The position numbers and the translations under genes are program-made. Positions 1 through 8,402 of a stretch of 60,532 nt of DNA are shown here, in pieces. The first letter of the stretch is position 1. Every line of letters starts with the position of its first letter. The DNA lies in the NCBI RefSeq assembly GCF_002287065.1, contig NZ_NSJZ01000016.1, forward strand, positions 1 to 60,532, read 5' to 3'. Under the pieces are notes generated by a model. That model saw nothing but the letters and a program-made list of their open reading frames with translations, was not told the DNA's origin and made no database searches. This DNA comes from Paracoccus salipaludis (GTDB lineage Bacteria; Pseudomonadota; Alphaproteobacteria; Rhodobacterales; Rhodobacteraceae).

Positions 1-321
1 ATGGGGACCGGGAGCAGGGGGATGAGGTCCGGGAGCCGGCGGGTGGGGTGCCGGATGGGGTCCCGGATGCGGGGCGGGGTGGGGCGCAGGATGAGGCTGC
101 GGATGGACGTTCGGATGAGGGCCGACGGGGTGGAGGCGCGGTGAAAGATGGGCAGGGGGGTTGAAGCCTCCCGCCCGCGCGTGAATGCCTCCGCCGATGT
201 TCATCCGGGCGCCGCGCGACATGTGAAAGCCGCCGCGCGCCTCGGCAAGGGTGGGGGCCACAAGGACCACGGCGGCGCCGGCCGCGGCCAGACTGCGAAA
301 CCATCGACGGTGCGTCGTCAT
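1..321 (-). CDS. Exported proline/histidine-rich repeat protein, 3' end beyond the window
   Basis: The frame is open from an ATG at 321 to the window edge, so only the first 107 residues are seen. The N-terminus is a signal peptide (basic MTTHRRWFR, hydrophobic core, then an Ala-x-Ala type end near residue 29). From about residue 60 the protein becomes a run of Pro-His units (PHPAPH, PHPGPH, PAPGPH). Its ATG overlaps the stop of the upstream DUF2092 gene as ATGA, so the two are translationally coupled. Dense His suggests divalent metal binding in the periplasm, but this is inference. I do not recognise a family, and the Pro/His part is low complexity. Confidence 0.7.
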   Translation of the reverse strand, partial: MTTHRRWFRSLAAAGAAVVLVAPTLAEARGGFHMSRGARMNIGGGIHARAGGFNPPAHLSPRLHPVGPHPNVHPQPHPAPHPAPHPGPHPAPHPPAPGPHPPAPGPH

Positions 322-1067
322 CGCGGAGCCTCCAGGGCAAGATCGGTCGAGGCGAGCGGAATCGCCGTCATTCCTTCCGCAGGGGTAAAGGAAAAGATCG
401 CGTCGGCGGGGTCGGCCGCCTCGTTCCAGGACAGGGTGGCCGTGAAGCGGGGATGGGTCAGGTCCTGGCGGTCCACCGTCGAGATCCTGAGGGGCAGGGG
501 ACTGCCCTCGACCGGTATCCACAGTTCCAGGTCCTGATTGTCGATCCGGTAGGCCCAGTGGTCGGCCACGACGTCGCCGATCCGCGTCTGCCCGACGCGG
601 AAACCCTCGGTGATCCGGCCCATCCACTCGGCCCCGCTGTTCCAGGCCAGAAGATCGGCCACGGGAAAGGCAAGGCCATGCCGCTGCGCGGCGTGTTCCA
701 GCATCTCGCCGATGGTCGCAGGCGCGTCCGCGACCTGCGCATAGAACCCGTCGCCCGGCGAAACATAGGTGGCGCTTGTGCCGTCAAAGAAGAACTCGCG
801 CTGGGCGACATCCGTGCGCAACTCGACCTTCAGCCGGTTCGGCTGCCGCACGTGATAGACGGCCGTGCCGCCGACCAGCAGCTTCTGGTCGGTGTCCAGC
901 ACGATCTCCATTCCCGTGTCGGCGGTCAGTTCATAGGCTTGAAGGCCGGTCAGATGCGTTCCCATCCGTTCCAGGACCTCACGCGCAGCAGGCTCGACCA
1001 GCTCCTGCGCCGTTGCCGGGCACGCCATCGCAGCCACCAGCCATGCGCCGATTGTCAGGCTTCGCAT
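318..1067 (-). CDS. DUF2092 family exported protein
   Basis: A 249-residue protein with a clear signal peptide (MRSLTIGAWLVAAMACPATAQ). The body has the alternating beta-rich LolA-like pattern typical of DUF2092 proteins, with the stretch YHVRQPNRLKVELRTD and a later WIPVEGSPLPLRIS segment. The length fits the family, which has no established biochemical role; the fold suggests binding of a lipid or lipoprotein in the periplasm. A strong ribosome site (AGGGAGGAAAG) precedes the ATG. It lies 40 bases after an exported HAD phosphatase and overlaps the next gene by ATGA, so the three form one unit. Confidence 0.82.
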   Translation of the reverse strand: MRSLTIGAWLVAAMACPATAQELVEPAAREVLERMGTHLTGLQAYELTADTGMEIVLDTDQKLLVGGTAVYHVRQPNRLKVELRTDVAQREFFFDGTSATYVSPGDGFYAQVADAPATIGEMLEHAAQRHGLAFPVADLLAWNSGAEWMGRITEGFRVGQTRIGDVVADHWAYRIDNQDLELWIPVEGSPLPLRISTVDRQDLTHPRFTATLSWNEAADPADAIFSFTPAEGMTAIPLASTDLALEAPR

Positions 1068-1107
1068 CTTTCCTCCCTTCGGTCGCGGTTGCGGGACGGG
1101 TCCATGG

Positions 1108-2079
1108 CTACGGCTCGGGGTAGATCGTGGACCAGTCGCGCGCCATGTCGATCAGGTGCCAGCCCTTGGCGGGCGCATCGGTCATTGCCTTGTCGAGCCT
1201 GCCGATATGCGTGTCGCGATCATAGGCATATTCGCGGTCGCCGTCGGTGTGATGGACGATCATCGCCAGCGAGGGACCGTCGCCGCTGGTCGTGTATTCA
1301 AGCATCTGGTAGTCGCCGTCCGAGTTGCCGAAGGCCATGACCGGGCGCTTGCCGATGTGGCGGTGGATGCCCACGGGCTTGCCGGGGCCATCGTCCACGA
1401 AGAACACCTGGGGCTTGCGCATGAACTGGGGCTTGCCCTCGATGATCTGGTAGTCCTCGGCAATCTGCGAGCCGATGATCTGCTGGGGCGGAATGCCGTA
1501 AGCGTCGTCCGCCCAGGGCCGCATGAAATCCGCGCCCCCGCCCGACACGATCCAGGTCTGGAAGCCGTTGTCGCGCAGATAGTCCATCAGTTCGACCATG
1601 GGCTGATAGATCAGGCTGTCATAAGGGCGGTCGAACCTGGGATGGCGGGCGGTCGAGATCCAGTCGGAAACGATCTCCTCGAAGGCCTCGGCAGTCATCC
1701 AGGCATGGGTGACTGCCATGAGTTCGGTCACGCCATGCTCGCCGCTGGCCGCAACGGCCTTTGTGTCGCCTTCCAGGATGCCCTTGAAGGGCGGCTGCAG
1801 CTTCCATTCGGGATGGCGCGGCGCAAGGTGACGGATGCGGTCGCTGACGAACATGAACTGGAAATACACCGGATGCTCGGTCCAGAGCGTGCCGTCGTTG
1901 TCGAAGGTGGCGATCCGGTCCTCGGGCTCGACCCATCCGGGCCCGCCCTCGGTCGTCGCGGCCGTGACGAAATCGATGATCGCGTCCTTGATCGGACCCT
2001 CGTTCCAGGACGGCAGATCCTGGGCCCATGCGGGACCGATGGCTGCTGCCATGGCCAGGATGCAGGCGAACAGTCTCAT
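1108..2079 (-). CDS. Exported HAD-family acid phosphatase-like hydrolase
   Basis: A 323-residue protein with a signal peptide (MRLFACILAMAAAIGPAWA) followed by HAD motifs: motif I is TFDNDGTLW, motif II is WIVSGGG and the acidic motif IV is GNSDGDYQML. It should be a Mg-dependent phosphatase acting in the periplasm; the substrate is not readable. The start at 2079 was chosen because GGAGGA lies just upstream and the signal peptide begins there; a longer frame to 2100 adds seven unlikely residues. It is the first gene of the unit that continues into DUF2092 and the Pro/His protein. Confidence 0.82.
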   Translation of the reverse strand: MRLFACILAMAAAIGPAWAQDLPSWNEGPIKDAIIDFVTAATTEGGPGWVEPEDRIATFDNDGTLWTEHPVYFQFMFVSDRIRHLAPRHPEWKLQPPFKGILEGDTKAVAASGEHGVTELMAVTHAWMTAEAFEEIVSDWISTARHPRFDRPYDSLIYQPMVELMDYLRDNGFQTWIVSGGGADFMRPWADDAYGIPPQQIIGSQIAEDYQIIEGKPQFMRKPQVFFVDDGPGKPVGIHRHIGKRPVMAFGNSDGDYQMLEYTTSGDGPSLAMIVHHTDGDREYAYDRDTHIGRLDKAMTDAPAKGWHLIDMARDWSTIYPEP

Positions 2080-2357
2080 CCACGCTCCTCCGTGAGGCAA
2101 CGGTCAGCGGTCGGCGACACCTTCATCCTATGCCTCGGCGCCCCTGAATCCATCAGGTGAAACCCTGATATGCTTAAGACGGACCGTGCGGCGGACAAGG
2201 GCTGGCATCGGCCGGCCGATCGGGGGCACGGCCTGTTTCCGGTTTGTCGGAAAGCGTTTTCCTGATACAAGCCTCAGTTGTTTGAGGTGCTCATTCATGC
2301 GAGTGCTTGGCTGAAAGCCGCGGTTGTCTTGCCCGGCGCTGTTCGGAAAGCGTGCAA

Positions 2358-4406
2358 ATGACATTTGCCGAGACTCCGATAAACGAGGCAGGGTTCCGGC
2401 GGCAGGCGGCCGTCCTGTGCCGGCGCATTCTTCTGATCCTTTCTGCCGCGATCACCGTGGTCTTCCTGGCGGGCTCGGTCTTCATCGTTACGAATGCCCT
2501 TGAGACGCGGAATGCGATCCTGCGCAGCATCACGGCGCAGGCACTGACCATTTCGAACGCCTTCGACCGCGAGGTGACGGCCGCGCAGTATCTTCTGCGC
2601 GGGCTGTCGCAGTCACCCGCGCTGCTGTCACGCGACCTTCCGGGCTTTCACGCGCAACTCATGCGGACGCCCGGGCCGGCGGGATCCTCGTTCGCCCTGT
2701 GGGACACGCAGGACCAGGTCCTGAACACATTGCGCCCCTTCGGCACCCGGCTGCCTGCCCGAGGTGACACGGCGGGGCTTGAAGATGAACACAAGCGCAT
2801 CGCGCGGCTGGGCTTCAGCGTGTCCAACCGGATCGAGGGGCCGGTTCCCGGGCTTCCGCTTGTCGCGGCCAGCCTGCGGCTCGACGGTGCCGACGAAGGC
2901 ATGTCGGGCGTGCTGTCGATGGTCCTGCCCCAGGCACGGCTGGACGCCGTTACCCGCGACGCCGGAGGACCGCCGGGGTCCGTGACGGTGCTGATGGATC
3001 GCCTTGGCACAGTTGTCGCGGCCAGCGTGGCGGACCCTCCGGCCCTTTCGCCATTTCCGGCGGCAGTCACGGGACTCCTCGATGGCCTGCCCTCGGACTG
3101 GTCGCTGATGTTCCGCGACAGCGCAGGTGAACGCCTTGTCGGGGTCCAGCATTCCAGTATCACCGGCTACATCACCGCCACCTCCATGCCGCATGTGCTT
3201 GTCAATGCGCCCGTCCGGGCTGCGGCCTGGCAGATCGCCGCCGTCGGCGCGGCCCTTGTTCTGGCAGGGTCGCTGGCGGGCCTTGTCGCCACGCGGCAGG
3301 TGGGACGCGTGGCCTCGGCCGCGGCCAGCACGGCGCGGCAGCTCGACCAGAAAAGCGCCCGCTATGCAAGCCTGTGGAACGACACGCCCGAAGGGCTTTT
3401 CGTTGTCACGATCACGCCCGATGGCCGTTTCGTATAAGAGGACATCAACCCCGCCCATGAACGCGCCACGGGCCTTGCCCACGAAGCGGTGGTCGGGAAA
3501 GAGCCCGTGGACTGCCTGCCGCCGGACGTGGCGGCGGCCGTTACAGAACGGTACCGCGCCTGCGTGACCCGGGGCGTCCCGGCCGTCCATGACGAGATCC
3601 TGGACCTGCCGGCCGGACGCCGGCATTGGCAGACCAGCCTTGTCCCCGTGCGTGACCCCGAGACCGGCCGGATCGGGGCCCTTGTCGGGATTGCCCGCGA
3701 CATGACCGACATCGCCAACGCGCGGCAGGACGTGCGCGAGATCGCGACCCGCCTTCTGTCGTTGCAGGACGAGGAACGGCGGCGCATCGCATCGGATCTG
3801 CACGACGCGACGGGTCAGCATATCATCGCAGCAGAGCTGGCGCTCATGCTGATCGAGAATGCAGCGGGCGACCGGCCCGGGGTGCGGGACACGGTCACCG
3901 ACATGAGGGTTTCCCTTGCCGAGGCGCAAAAGGAAATCCGCACGCTGTCCTATCTGCTTTACCCGCCCCAGCTGCGCGCCAAGGGTTTCGAAGCCACGCT
4001 GCGCGACTTTGTCGAAGGCTTCACGCACCGCACCGGCCTGCAGGCAAGGATGCGGATCTCGGGCGAGGTCGAGGCTCTTCCCATCGAGATCCAGGGCATG
4101 GTCTTGCGCGTCGTGCAAGAAGCCCTTGTGAACGTCCACCGCCATGCCGAGGCAAGATCCGTCACCGTGATCCTGCAATGCGGAGCCGGGGATCTGGGGC
4201 TTCACATCGCGGACGATGGCAGGGGGCTGAGGACGCGGAATTCAGAAAGCACGGTCCTGGGCGTGGGCATCCTGGGGATGGAGGCGCGCATCCGGCAGTT
4301 CGGCGGCGTCATGACCATATCCGGCAACCGCCGGGGCACAACCATCCGCGCCAATGTCCCCTTGGGCGGCGGCAACATGACCGGGTGCGCGGCGCGGGCC
4401 GTCTGA
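2358..4406 (+). pseudogene. Orphan sensor histidine kinase (HisKA_3 type) interrupted by an in-frame TAA
   Basis: One continuous reading frame of 682 codons carries an internal TAA at codon 360 (3435-3437). Before it lie a membrane segment (ILLILSAAITVVFLAGSVF), a roughly 230-residue extracytoplasmic sensor region and a second membrane segment (AAWQIAAVGAALVLAGSLAG). The stop falls inside a PAS domain, between RFV and EDINPAHERATG. After it come the rest of PAS, the HisKA_3 phosphoacceptor (SDLHDATGQH, His near codon 482) and an HATPase with DDGRGL. PAS proteins usually have an aromatic at the stop position, so TAC to TAA (Tyr to stop) is the simplest reading. Start 2358 has GGAAAG upstream. 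No partner response regulator is adjacent. A sequencing error is the main alternative. Confidence 0.85.
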
Positions 4407-4596
4407 CGCGACCCCAAGCTCAGGAAACCGTGGCCGCAGCATCCTGTCCAAGGTCAGGCTTCCCCTTCTCTCGGAGATGCGCACAATCCCGGTTCCGCTC
4501 GTCGATCGAGACATGGCGCCGGTGCCTGTTTCCGGCGCCACGGGCCGCAACGGTCACGTCCGGTTTGCATTGGAAACCAGCGCAAGACGGACTGAC

Positions 4597-4758
4597 GCGC
4601 CGTGCCTGGTGGGCCGCGATGCGCTGGACCATTTCCGCGTCAAGGGCTTGCGCTGTCGCGACATAGACCGCAGGGCTGCCGAGGACGAGCGTCCGGCTTT
4701 CGGCGATGGCGCTCTTTCCGGACCGCGCGCCGCCTGTCACAAGGATGATCGAACCCAT
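4597..4758 (-). pseudogene. cobU: Remnant of adenosylcobinamide kinase/guanylyltransferase (cobU/cobP)
   Basis: The first about 54 codons match the start of CobU/CobP: MGSIILVTGGARSGKS contains the P-loop, followed by GSPAVYVATAQALDAEM. After AAHQARR the homology stops; the frame runs on to 4420 with unrelated sequence and no guanylyltransferase core, where a normal enzyme has about 170-180 residues. The gene is therefore truncated. It sits head-to-head with the cobC-like gene of the cobalamin cluster. The remaining 4407-4596 shows no recognisable gene. Whether a full copy exists elsewhere in the genome cannot be seen. Confidence 0.75.
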
Positions 4759-4828
4759 GGATGTTCCGCTTCTTCGCCGTGGCGACAGTTAAGCACAGCC
4801 ATGCGGATGACCGAAGGGCCATCGGGCC

Positions 4829-5404
4829 GTGGCTGACACCCGGCAGACGGAACTTGTGCTGATCCGGCACGCGCCCGTCGCGGGCGGGGGGCGCCTTGCG
4901 GGCCGCCTCGACCTGCCGGCCGACCTGTCCGACAGCGCGAGCCTCGCCGCCCTCGCCGCGCGCCTGCCCGGCCGCGCAGGACTGACAAGCTCGCCCGCGG
5001 CACGGTGCCTGATGACCGCAAGGGCGCTGCTTCCCGCCCTGACTGCAAGGGTGGAGGCGCGATTGTGGGAACAAAGCTTCGGCGACTGGGAAGGGAAGAG
5101 CTACGCGGAACTGCCCGATCTCGGCCCCCTGAGCCCGGAGGCGCTTGCCGATCATTGCCCCCCGGATGGAGAAAGCTTCCGGGCGCTTTGTGCCCGCACG
5201 GTGCCTGCCCTTCTGGACCTTGCCGCCGAGGGCGGAACCCATGTCGTGATCGCCCATGCCGGCACGGTGCGCGCCGCGCTTGCATGGGCCACGGGGTCCG
5301 TCGCGGGGGCGCTGTCCTTCCAGATCGCTCCGCTGTCGCTGACACGTTTCCACGTCGGCCCCCAGGGGCACTGGTCCGTGGCCGAGGTCAATTGGCACAA
5401 ATGA
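4829..5404 (+). CDS. cobC: Histidine phosphatase family protein, probable alpha-ribazole-5'-phosphate phosphatase (CobC)
   Basis: A 191-residue protein starting at GTG. The phosphohistidine motif is LVLIRHAPV, followed by GRLDLPADLSD; the second catalytic His is in VIAHAGTVRAAL. RHAP rather than RHGE, together with the cobalamin neighbours, fits the CobC branch, which removes the phosphate from alpha-ribazole phosphate or adenosylcobalamin phosphate in nucleotide-loop assembly. It overlaps the next gene by ATGA. No ATG lies in frame upstream, hence the GTG start. Confidence 0.8.
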   Translation: MADTRQTELVLIRHAPVAGGGRLAGRLDLPADLSDSASLAALAARLPGRAGLTSSPAARCLMTARALLPALTARVEARLWEQSFGDWEGKSYAELPDLGPLSPEALADHCPPDGESFRALCARTVPALLDLAAEGGTHVVIAHAGTVRAALAWATGSVAGALSFQIAPLSLTRFHVGPQGHWSVAEVNWHK

Positions 5405-6174
5405 AGTCGGTCAGGGTTCACGGGCATTTCGGGGAATACCTTCAGGGCAGGCTGGGGCCGGACGGCCCTCTGTGCCTGATCACGGTTCCCTGCCGGGGAA
5501 CGGGTCTGACGGCGCGGCTGTGCAGCGGCGACCGGCAGGGCGCTTGTCCGCCCGAGCGGTTCCTGAGATCCCTCGGCCTCGCGGGCAGCCGCGAGATCGT
5601 GGTGTGCCCGATGTCGCCACCCGGCGCCGGCACCGGCATCTCGACGGCCGCGCTGATCGCGGCTGCGCGCCTTCATGGATGGGAGGGGCCGCCCGGGAGC
5701 CTGATGGCCGCCTGCGTGGCGCATGAGGGCGCCTCGGACCCGCTGGCTTTTCCCCGTCCCGAGCGTCTGCTCTGGGCCTCGCGCGAGGGCCGCATCCTGC
5801 GGAGGATGCCCGCGCTTCCGCCCCATGACATCGTCGGGGGCTATTTCGGGCCGCCCTGCGCGACGGACCCGGGCGATCTGGCGTTCCCGGATGTTTCCGA
5901 CCTTGCCCGAAGCTGGGCAGCCGCCCGCAAGCTGCACGCATTCGCCGAACTCGCCTCCGAAAGCGCCCGACGCTGCCTGCAGTGGCGGGGACCTGCGGGG
6001 GATCCCACCGAAGATCTGGCCCGCAGCCTCGGGGCCCTGGGCCATGTCATCGCGCATACCGGCTCGGCCAGGGGGCTGATCTTTGCGAAGGGCGAGGTTC
6101 CGCCCGCCGCAGCTTCCGCGCTAAGTGCAGCCGGGTTGACTGGCGTTCTGCAGTTTGGAAGCGATGATCTTTGA
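5401..6174 (+). CDS. GHMP-type kinase, PduX-like (probable L-threonine kinase of cobalamin synthesis)
   Basis: A 257-residue protein beginning MKSVRVHGHFGEYLQGR, characteristic of the propanediol-utilisation/PduX kinase group. The GHMP ATP-binding motif is MSPPGAGTGISTAAL near residue 70. PduX phosphorylates L-threonine to L-threonine-3-phosphate, the substrate of CobD, and a cobD gene lies two genes downstream. Start ATG 5401 overlaps the cobC stop (ATGA). The threonine assignment is inferred from family and neighbours; the sequence alone shows only a GHMP kinase. Confidence 0.75.
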   Translation: MKSVRVHGHFGEYLQGRLGPDGPLCLITVPCRGTGLTARLCSGDRQGACPPERFLRSLGLAGSREIVVCPMSPPGAGTGISTAALIAAARLHGWEGPPGSLMAACVAHEGASDPLAFPRPERLLWASREGRILRRMPALPPHDIVGGYFGPPCATDPGDLAFPDVSDLARSWAAARKLHAFAELASESARRCLQWRGPAGDPTEDLARSLGALGHVIAHTGSARGLIFAKGEVPPAAASALSAAGLTGVLQFGSDDL

Positions 6175-7123
6175 ACTCCCCGCGATGATGCTGGTCGCGA
6201 TCGCGATCGACCGGCTGATCGGATGGCCGGACTGGCTGTATTCCCGCATCGGACACCCGGTCACCTGGGGCGGGCGCCTGATCGTTCTTCTGGAAGCCCG
6301 GCTGAACCGGGCGACGTTTCCGCGCAGGGTGACGGGTGCACTGACCCTCGTCCTGTGCCTCACCGCCGTGCTTCTGCCGGCCATGGGCGCGCAGTCGCTG
6401 TTGCCAGACAATGCGATGGGCGTTCTTTGGGGCGGGTTCCTTGCCTGGCCGCTGGTCGCGGTGCGCTCGATGCACGACCATGTCGCCGCCGTCGAAGCGC
6501 CCCTGAGGGCGGGAGATCTGCCAAGCGCGCGCCGCGCCGTTTCGATGATCGTCGGGCGCAATCCCGATGCCCTCGACGAAGCCGGGGTCGCGCGGGCCGC
6601 ACTGGAGAGCCTGGCCGAGAACACCTCGGACGGGATCGTCGCCCCCGTCTTCTGGGGCGCGGTCGCGGGTCTGCCGGGGATCGCGGCCTACAAGATGATC
6701 AACACGCTGGATTCCATGATCGGCCACCGCAACGCGCGCCATCTGCATTTCGGCTGGGCGTCGGCCCGGCTGGACGACCTCGTGAACCTGATCCCGGCGC
6801 GGGCGACGGGGGTGCTGTTTGCCCTCGCCTCGGGAAAGCCCTGCGCTGCGGGCCTCGTCATGCTGCGCGATGCGCGACGGCACCGCTCGCCCAATGCCGG
6901 CTGGCCCGAGGCGGCCATGGCCGGCGCGCTGGGGGTCCGCCTGTCCGGCCCAAGGATCTACGACGGCCATGTGGCGCCCGAGCCCTGGCTCAACGCGGGC
7001 GCACCGGACCCGGTGCCGGCCTCGCTGACAGGGGGGCTCAGGCTCTACCGCCGCGCGATCCTGCTGCTGGGGGCTGTCCTTGTCCTCTGGGTGCTGTTGC
7101 CCGTCCTCACCGGAGCTTCCTGA
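6164..7123 (+). CDS. cbiB: Adenosylcobinamide-phosphate synthase (CbiB; CobD in Pseudomonas naming)
   Basis: A 319-residue polytopic membrane protein. CbiB landmarks are DRLIGWPDWLYSRIGHPV near the start, SLAENTSDGIVAP and NTLDSMIGHRNARHLHFG. The enzyme joins (R)-1-amino-2-propanol phosphate to adenosylcobyric acid. Membrane segments include VTGALTLVLCLTAVLLPAMG and a C-terminal AILLLGAVLVLWVLLPVL. ATG 6164 was chosen; a TTG at 6155 would add three residues. It overlaps the preceding kinase by 11 bases and the following cobD by TGATG. Confidence 0.9.
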   Translation: MIFELPAMMLVAIAIDRLIGWPDWLYSRIGHPVTWGGRLIVLLEARLNRATFPRRVTGALTLVLCLTAVLLPAMGAQSLLPDNAMGVLWGGFLAWPLVAVRSMHDHVAAVEAPLRAGDLPSARRAVSMIVGRNPDALDEAGVARAALESLAENTSDGIVAPVFWGAVAGLPGIAAYKMINTLDSMIGHRNARHLHFGWASARLDDLVNLIPARATGVLFALASGKPCAAGLVMLRDARRHRSPNAGWPEAAMAGALGVRLSGPRIYDGHVAPEPWLNAGAPDPVPASLTGGLRLYRRAILLLGAVLVLWVLLPVLTGAS

Positions 7124-8073
7124 TGCGCGATCACGGCGGAAACCTTGACGAGGCCCGGGCCGCCTGGGGGCAGGGGGACTGGATCGACCTTTCCACCGGC
7201 ATCAACCGCCAGCCCTATCCCTTGCCCAGCCTTCCACCCGAGGCATGGACGAACCTGCCTGCCGCAAGTGCCCAGGCCGCGCTGCTGGAGGCCGCGGCCA
7301 CGGCCTTCGGCACCGCCGCGCCGGGGCTTGCGGTGGCGGGGGCACAGGCGGCGATCCAGATGATCCCGCTGCTGGAAACGCCGGGGCTCGCGCGGGTTCT
7401 CGCGCCGACCTACAATGAACATGCGGCCTGCCTGCGGCAGGCGGGGTGGCGCGTCGAGGAAGTGGGGCGACTTGAGGCGCTGTCGGGCGCGGATCTGGCG
7501 ATCGTCGTGAACCCCAACAACCCCGACGGCCGGCATCATCGCGGCGAGGCTCTGCGCCGCCTTTCGGTCGGGATGCTGGTCGTCGACGAAAGCTTCGCAG
7601 ACCCCGCACCGGGGGAAAGCCTCGTGGCCGAGGCCAGCGACCGCCTGCTTGTGCTGCGCTCGTTCGGCAAGTTCTGGGGGCTTGCGGGACTGCGCCTCGG
7701 CTTCGTCTACGCCGGCGGGGATGTGATCCGCCGGTTGTCTGCGCTTGCAGGCCCCTGGCCTGTTTCGGGACCGGCCCTCGAAGTGGGCCGCATCGCGCTT
7801 GGCGACCGGGACTGGCGCGAGCGGACGATCCGGCGGCTTTCGGGTGAGGCTGCGCGACTTGACCGTCTGGCGCGGGGCGCGGGCTGGACGCTGGCCGGCG
7901 GAACGCATCTGTTCCGCCTTTACGAGACCCCGGATGCCCGTCAGGCGCAGGCCGCGCTTGCGCAGCACCATGTCTGGACGCGTCGGTTTCCGTATTCCGA
8001 CGCATGGCTTCGCCTCGGCCTTCCCGGAAACGAAGGCGAATGGCAGCGGCTTGAGGCTGCCTTGGGCGCCTGA
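7123..8073 (+). CDS. cobD: L-threonine-O-3-phosphate decarboxylase (CobD; CobC in Pseudomonas naming)
   Basis: A 316-residue PLP-dependent fold-type I aminotransferase-like enzyme. Seen: an N-terminal DLSTGINRQPYP, the PLP-pocket NPNNPDGR, the DES of VVDESFADP, and the lysine motif RSFGKFWGLAGLRLGF. It decarboxylates L-threonine phosphate to aminopropanol phosphate for CbiB, so kinase, decarboxylase and CbiB complete the aminopropanol arm here. The ATG overlaps the cbiB stop (TGATG). A 6-bp inverted repeat at 8074-8097 directly after the stop could be a weak terminator. Confidence 0.9.
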   Translation: MRDHGGNLDEARAAWGQGDWIDLSTGINRQPYPLPSLPPEAWTNLPAASAQAALLEAAATAFGTAAPGLAVAGAQAAIQMIPLLETPGLARVLAPTYNEHAACLRQAGWRVEEVGRLEALSGADLAIVVNPNNPDGRHHRGEALRRLSVGMLVVDESFADPAPGESLVAEASDRLLVLRSFGKFWGLAGLRLGFVYAGGDVIRRLSALAGPWPVSGPALEVGRIALGDRDWRERTIRRLSGEAARLDRLARGAGWTLAGGTHLFRLYETPDARQAQAALAQHHVWTRRFPYSDAWLRLGLPGNEGEWQRLEAALGA

Positions 8074-8135
8074 TGCCCGTGGCGCTGCCGTCGGGCACGC
8101 TTCAACTTGCCAGCACCGACCCCTGCCGCTAGGGA

Positions 8136-8295
8136 GACGCTGTCGGAAAGGGAATCCGCCGGGGCCTCGCGCCCCCAACCGGAACTGCCCCCGCAACTGT
8201 AGACGGTGAGCCGCGCCCGAATATGCCACTGGACCCCCGGGTCTGGGAAGGTCGGGCCGGCGATGACCCGTCAGTCAGGAGACCTGCCGACGCAG
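8136..8295 (+). promoter_or_regulatory. Cobalamin (adenosylcobalamin) riboswitch
   Basis: Hallmarks appear in order: GGGAATCCG near 8150, the core CTGCCCCCGCAACTGT near 8185-8200, a GCCACTGG element at 8225-8232, GGGAAGGTC near 8245, and the B12 box TCAGTCAGGAGACCTGCC at 8271-8288. A closing helix forms between GTCGG (8142-8146) and CCGAC (8287-8291). It lies 110-270 bases upstream of an ABC importer gene on the same strand, so it should repress that operon when B12 is abundant. Confidence 0.95.
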
Positions 8296-8310
8296 TTTGA
8301 CCAATCCGAG

Positions 8311-8339
8311 CGGGTCGGCTCGGGAGGGAACGCGACCCG
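8311..8339 (+). terminator. Hairpin in the riboswitch expression platform
   Basis: A perfect 7-bp inverted repeat, CGGGTCG (8311-8317) and CGACCCG (8333-8339), lies about 20 bases after the aptamer and 50 before the ribosome site of the importer gene. There is no U-tract, so it may act as a Rho-assisted or pausing element rather than a classic terminator. Role inferred from position. Confidence 0.4.
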
Positions 8340-8402
8340 TGCTTGCCGCCCGGAATCCGTCCGCTCGTTTGGCCCGTCCATGATGTAGCGGAAGGACATA
8401 TC

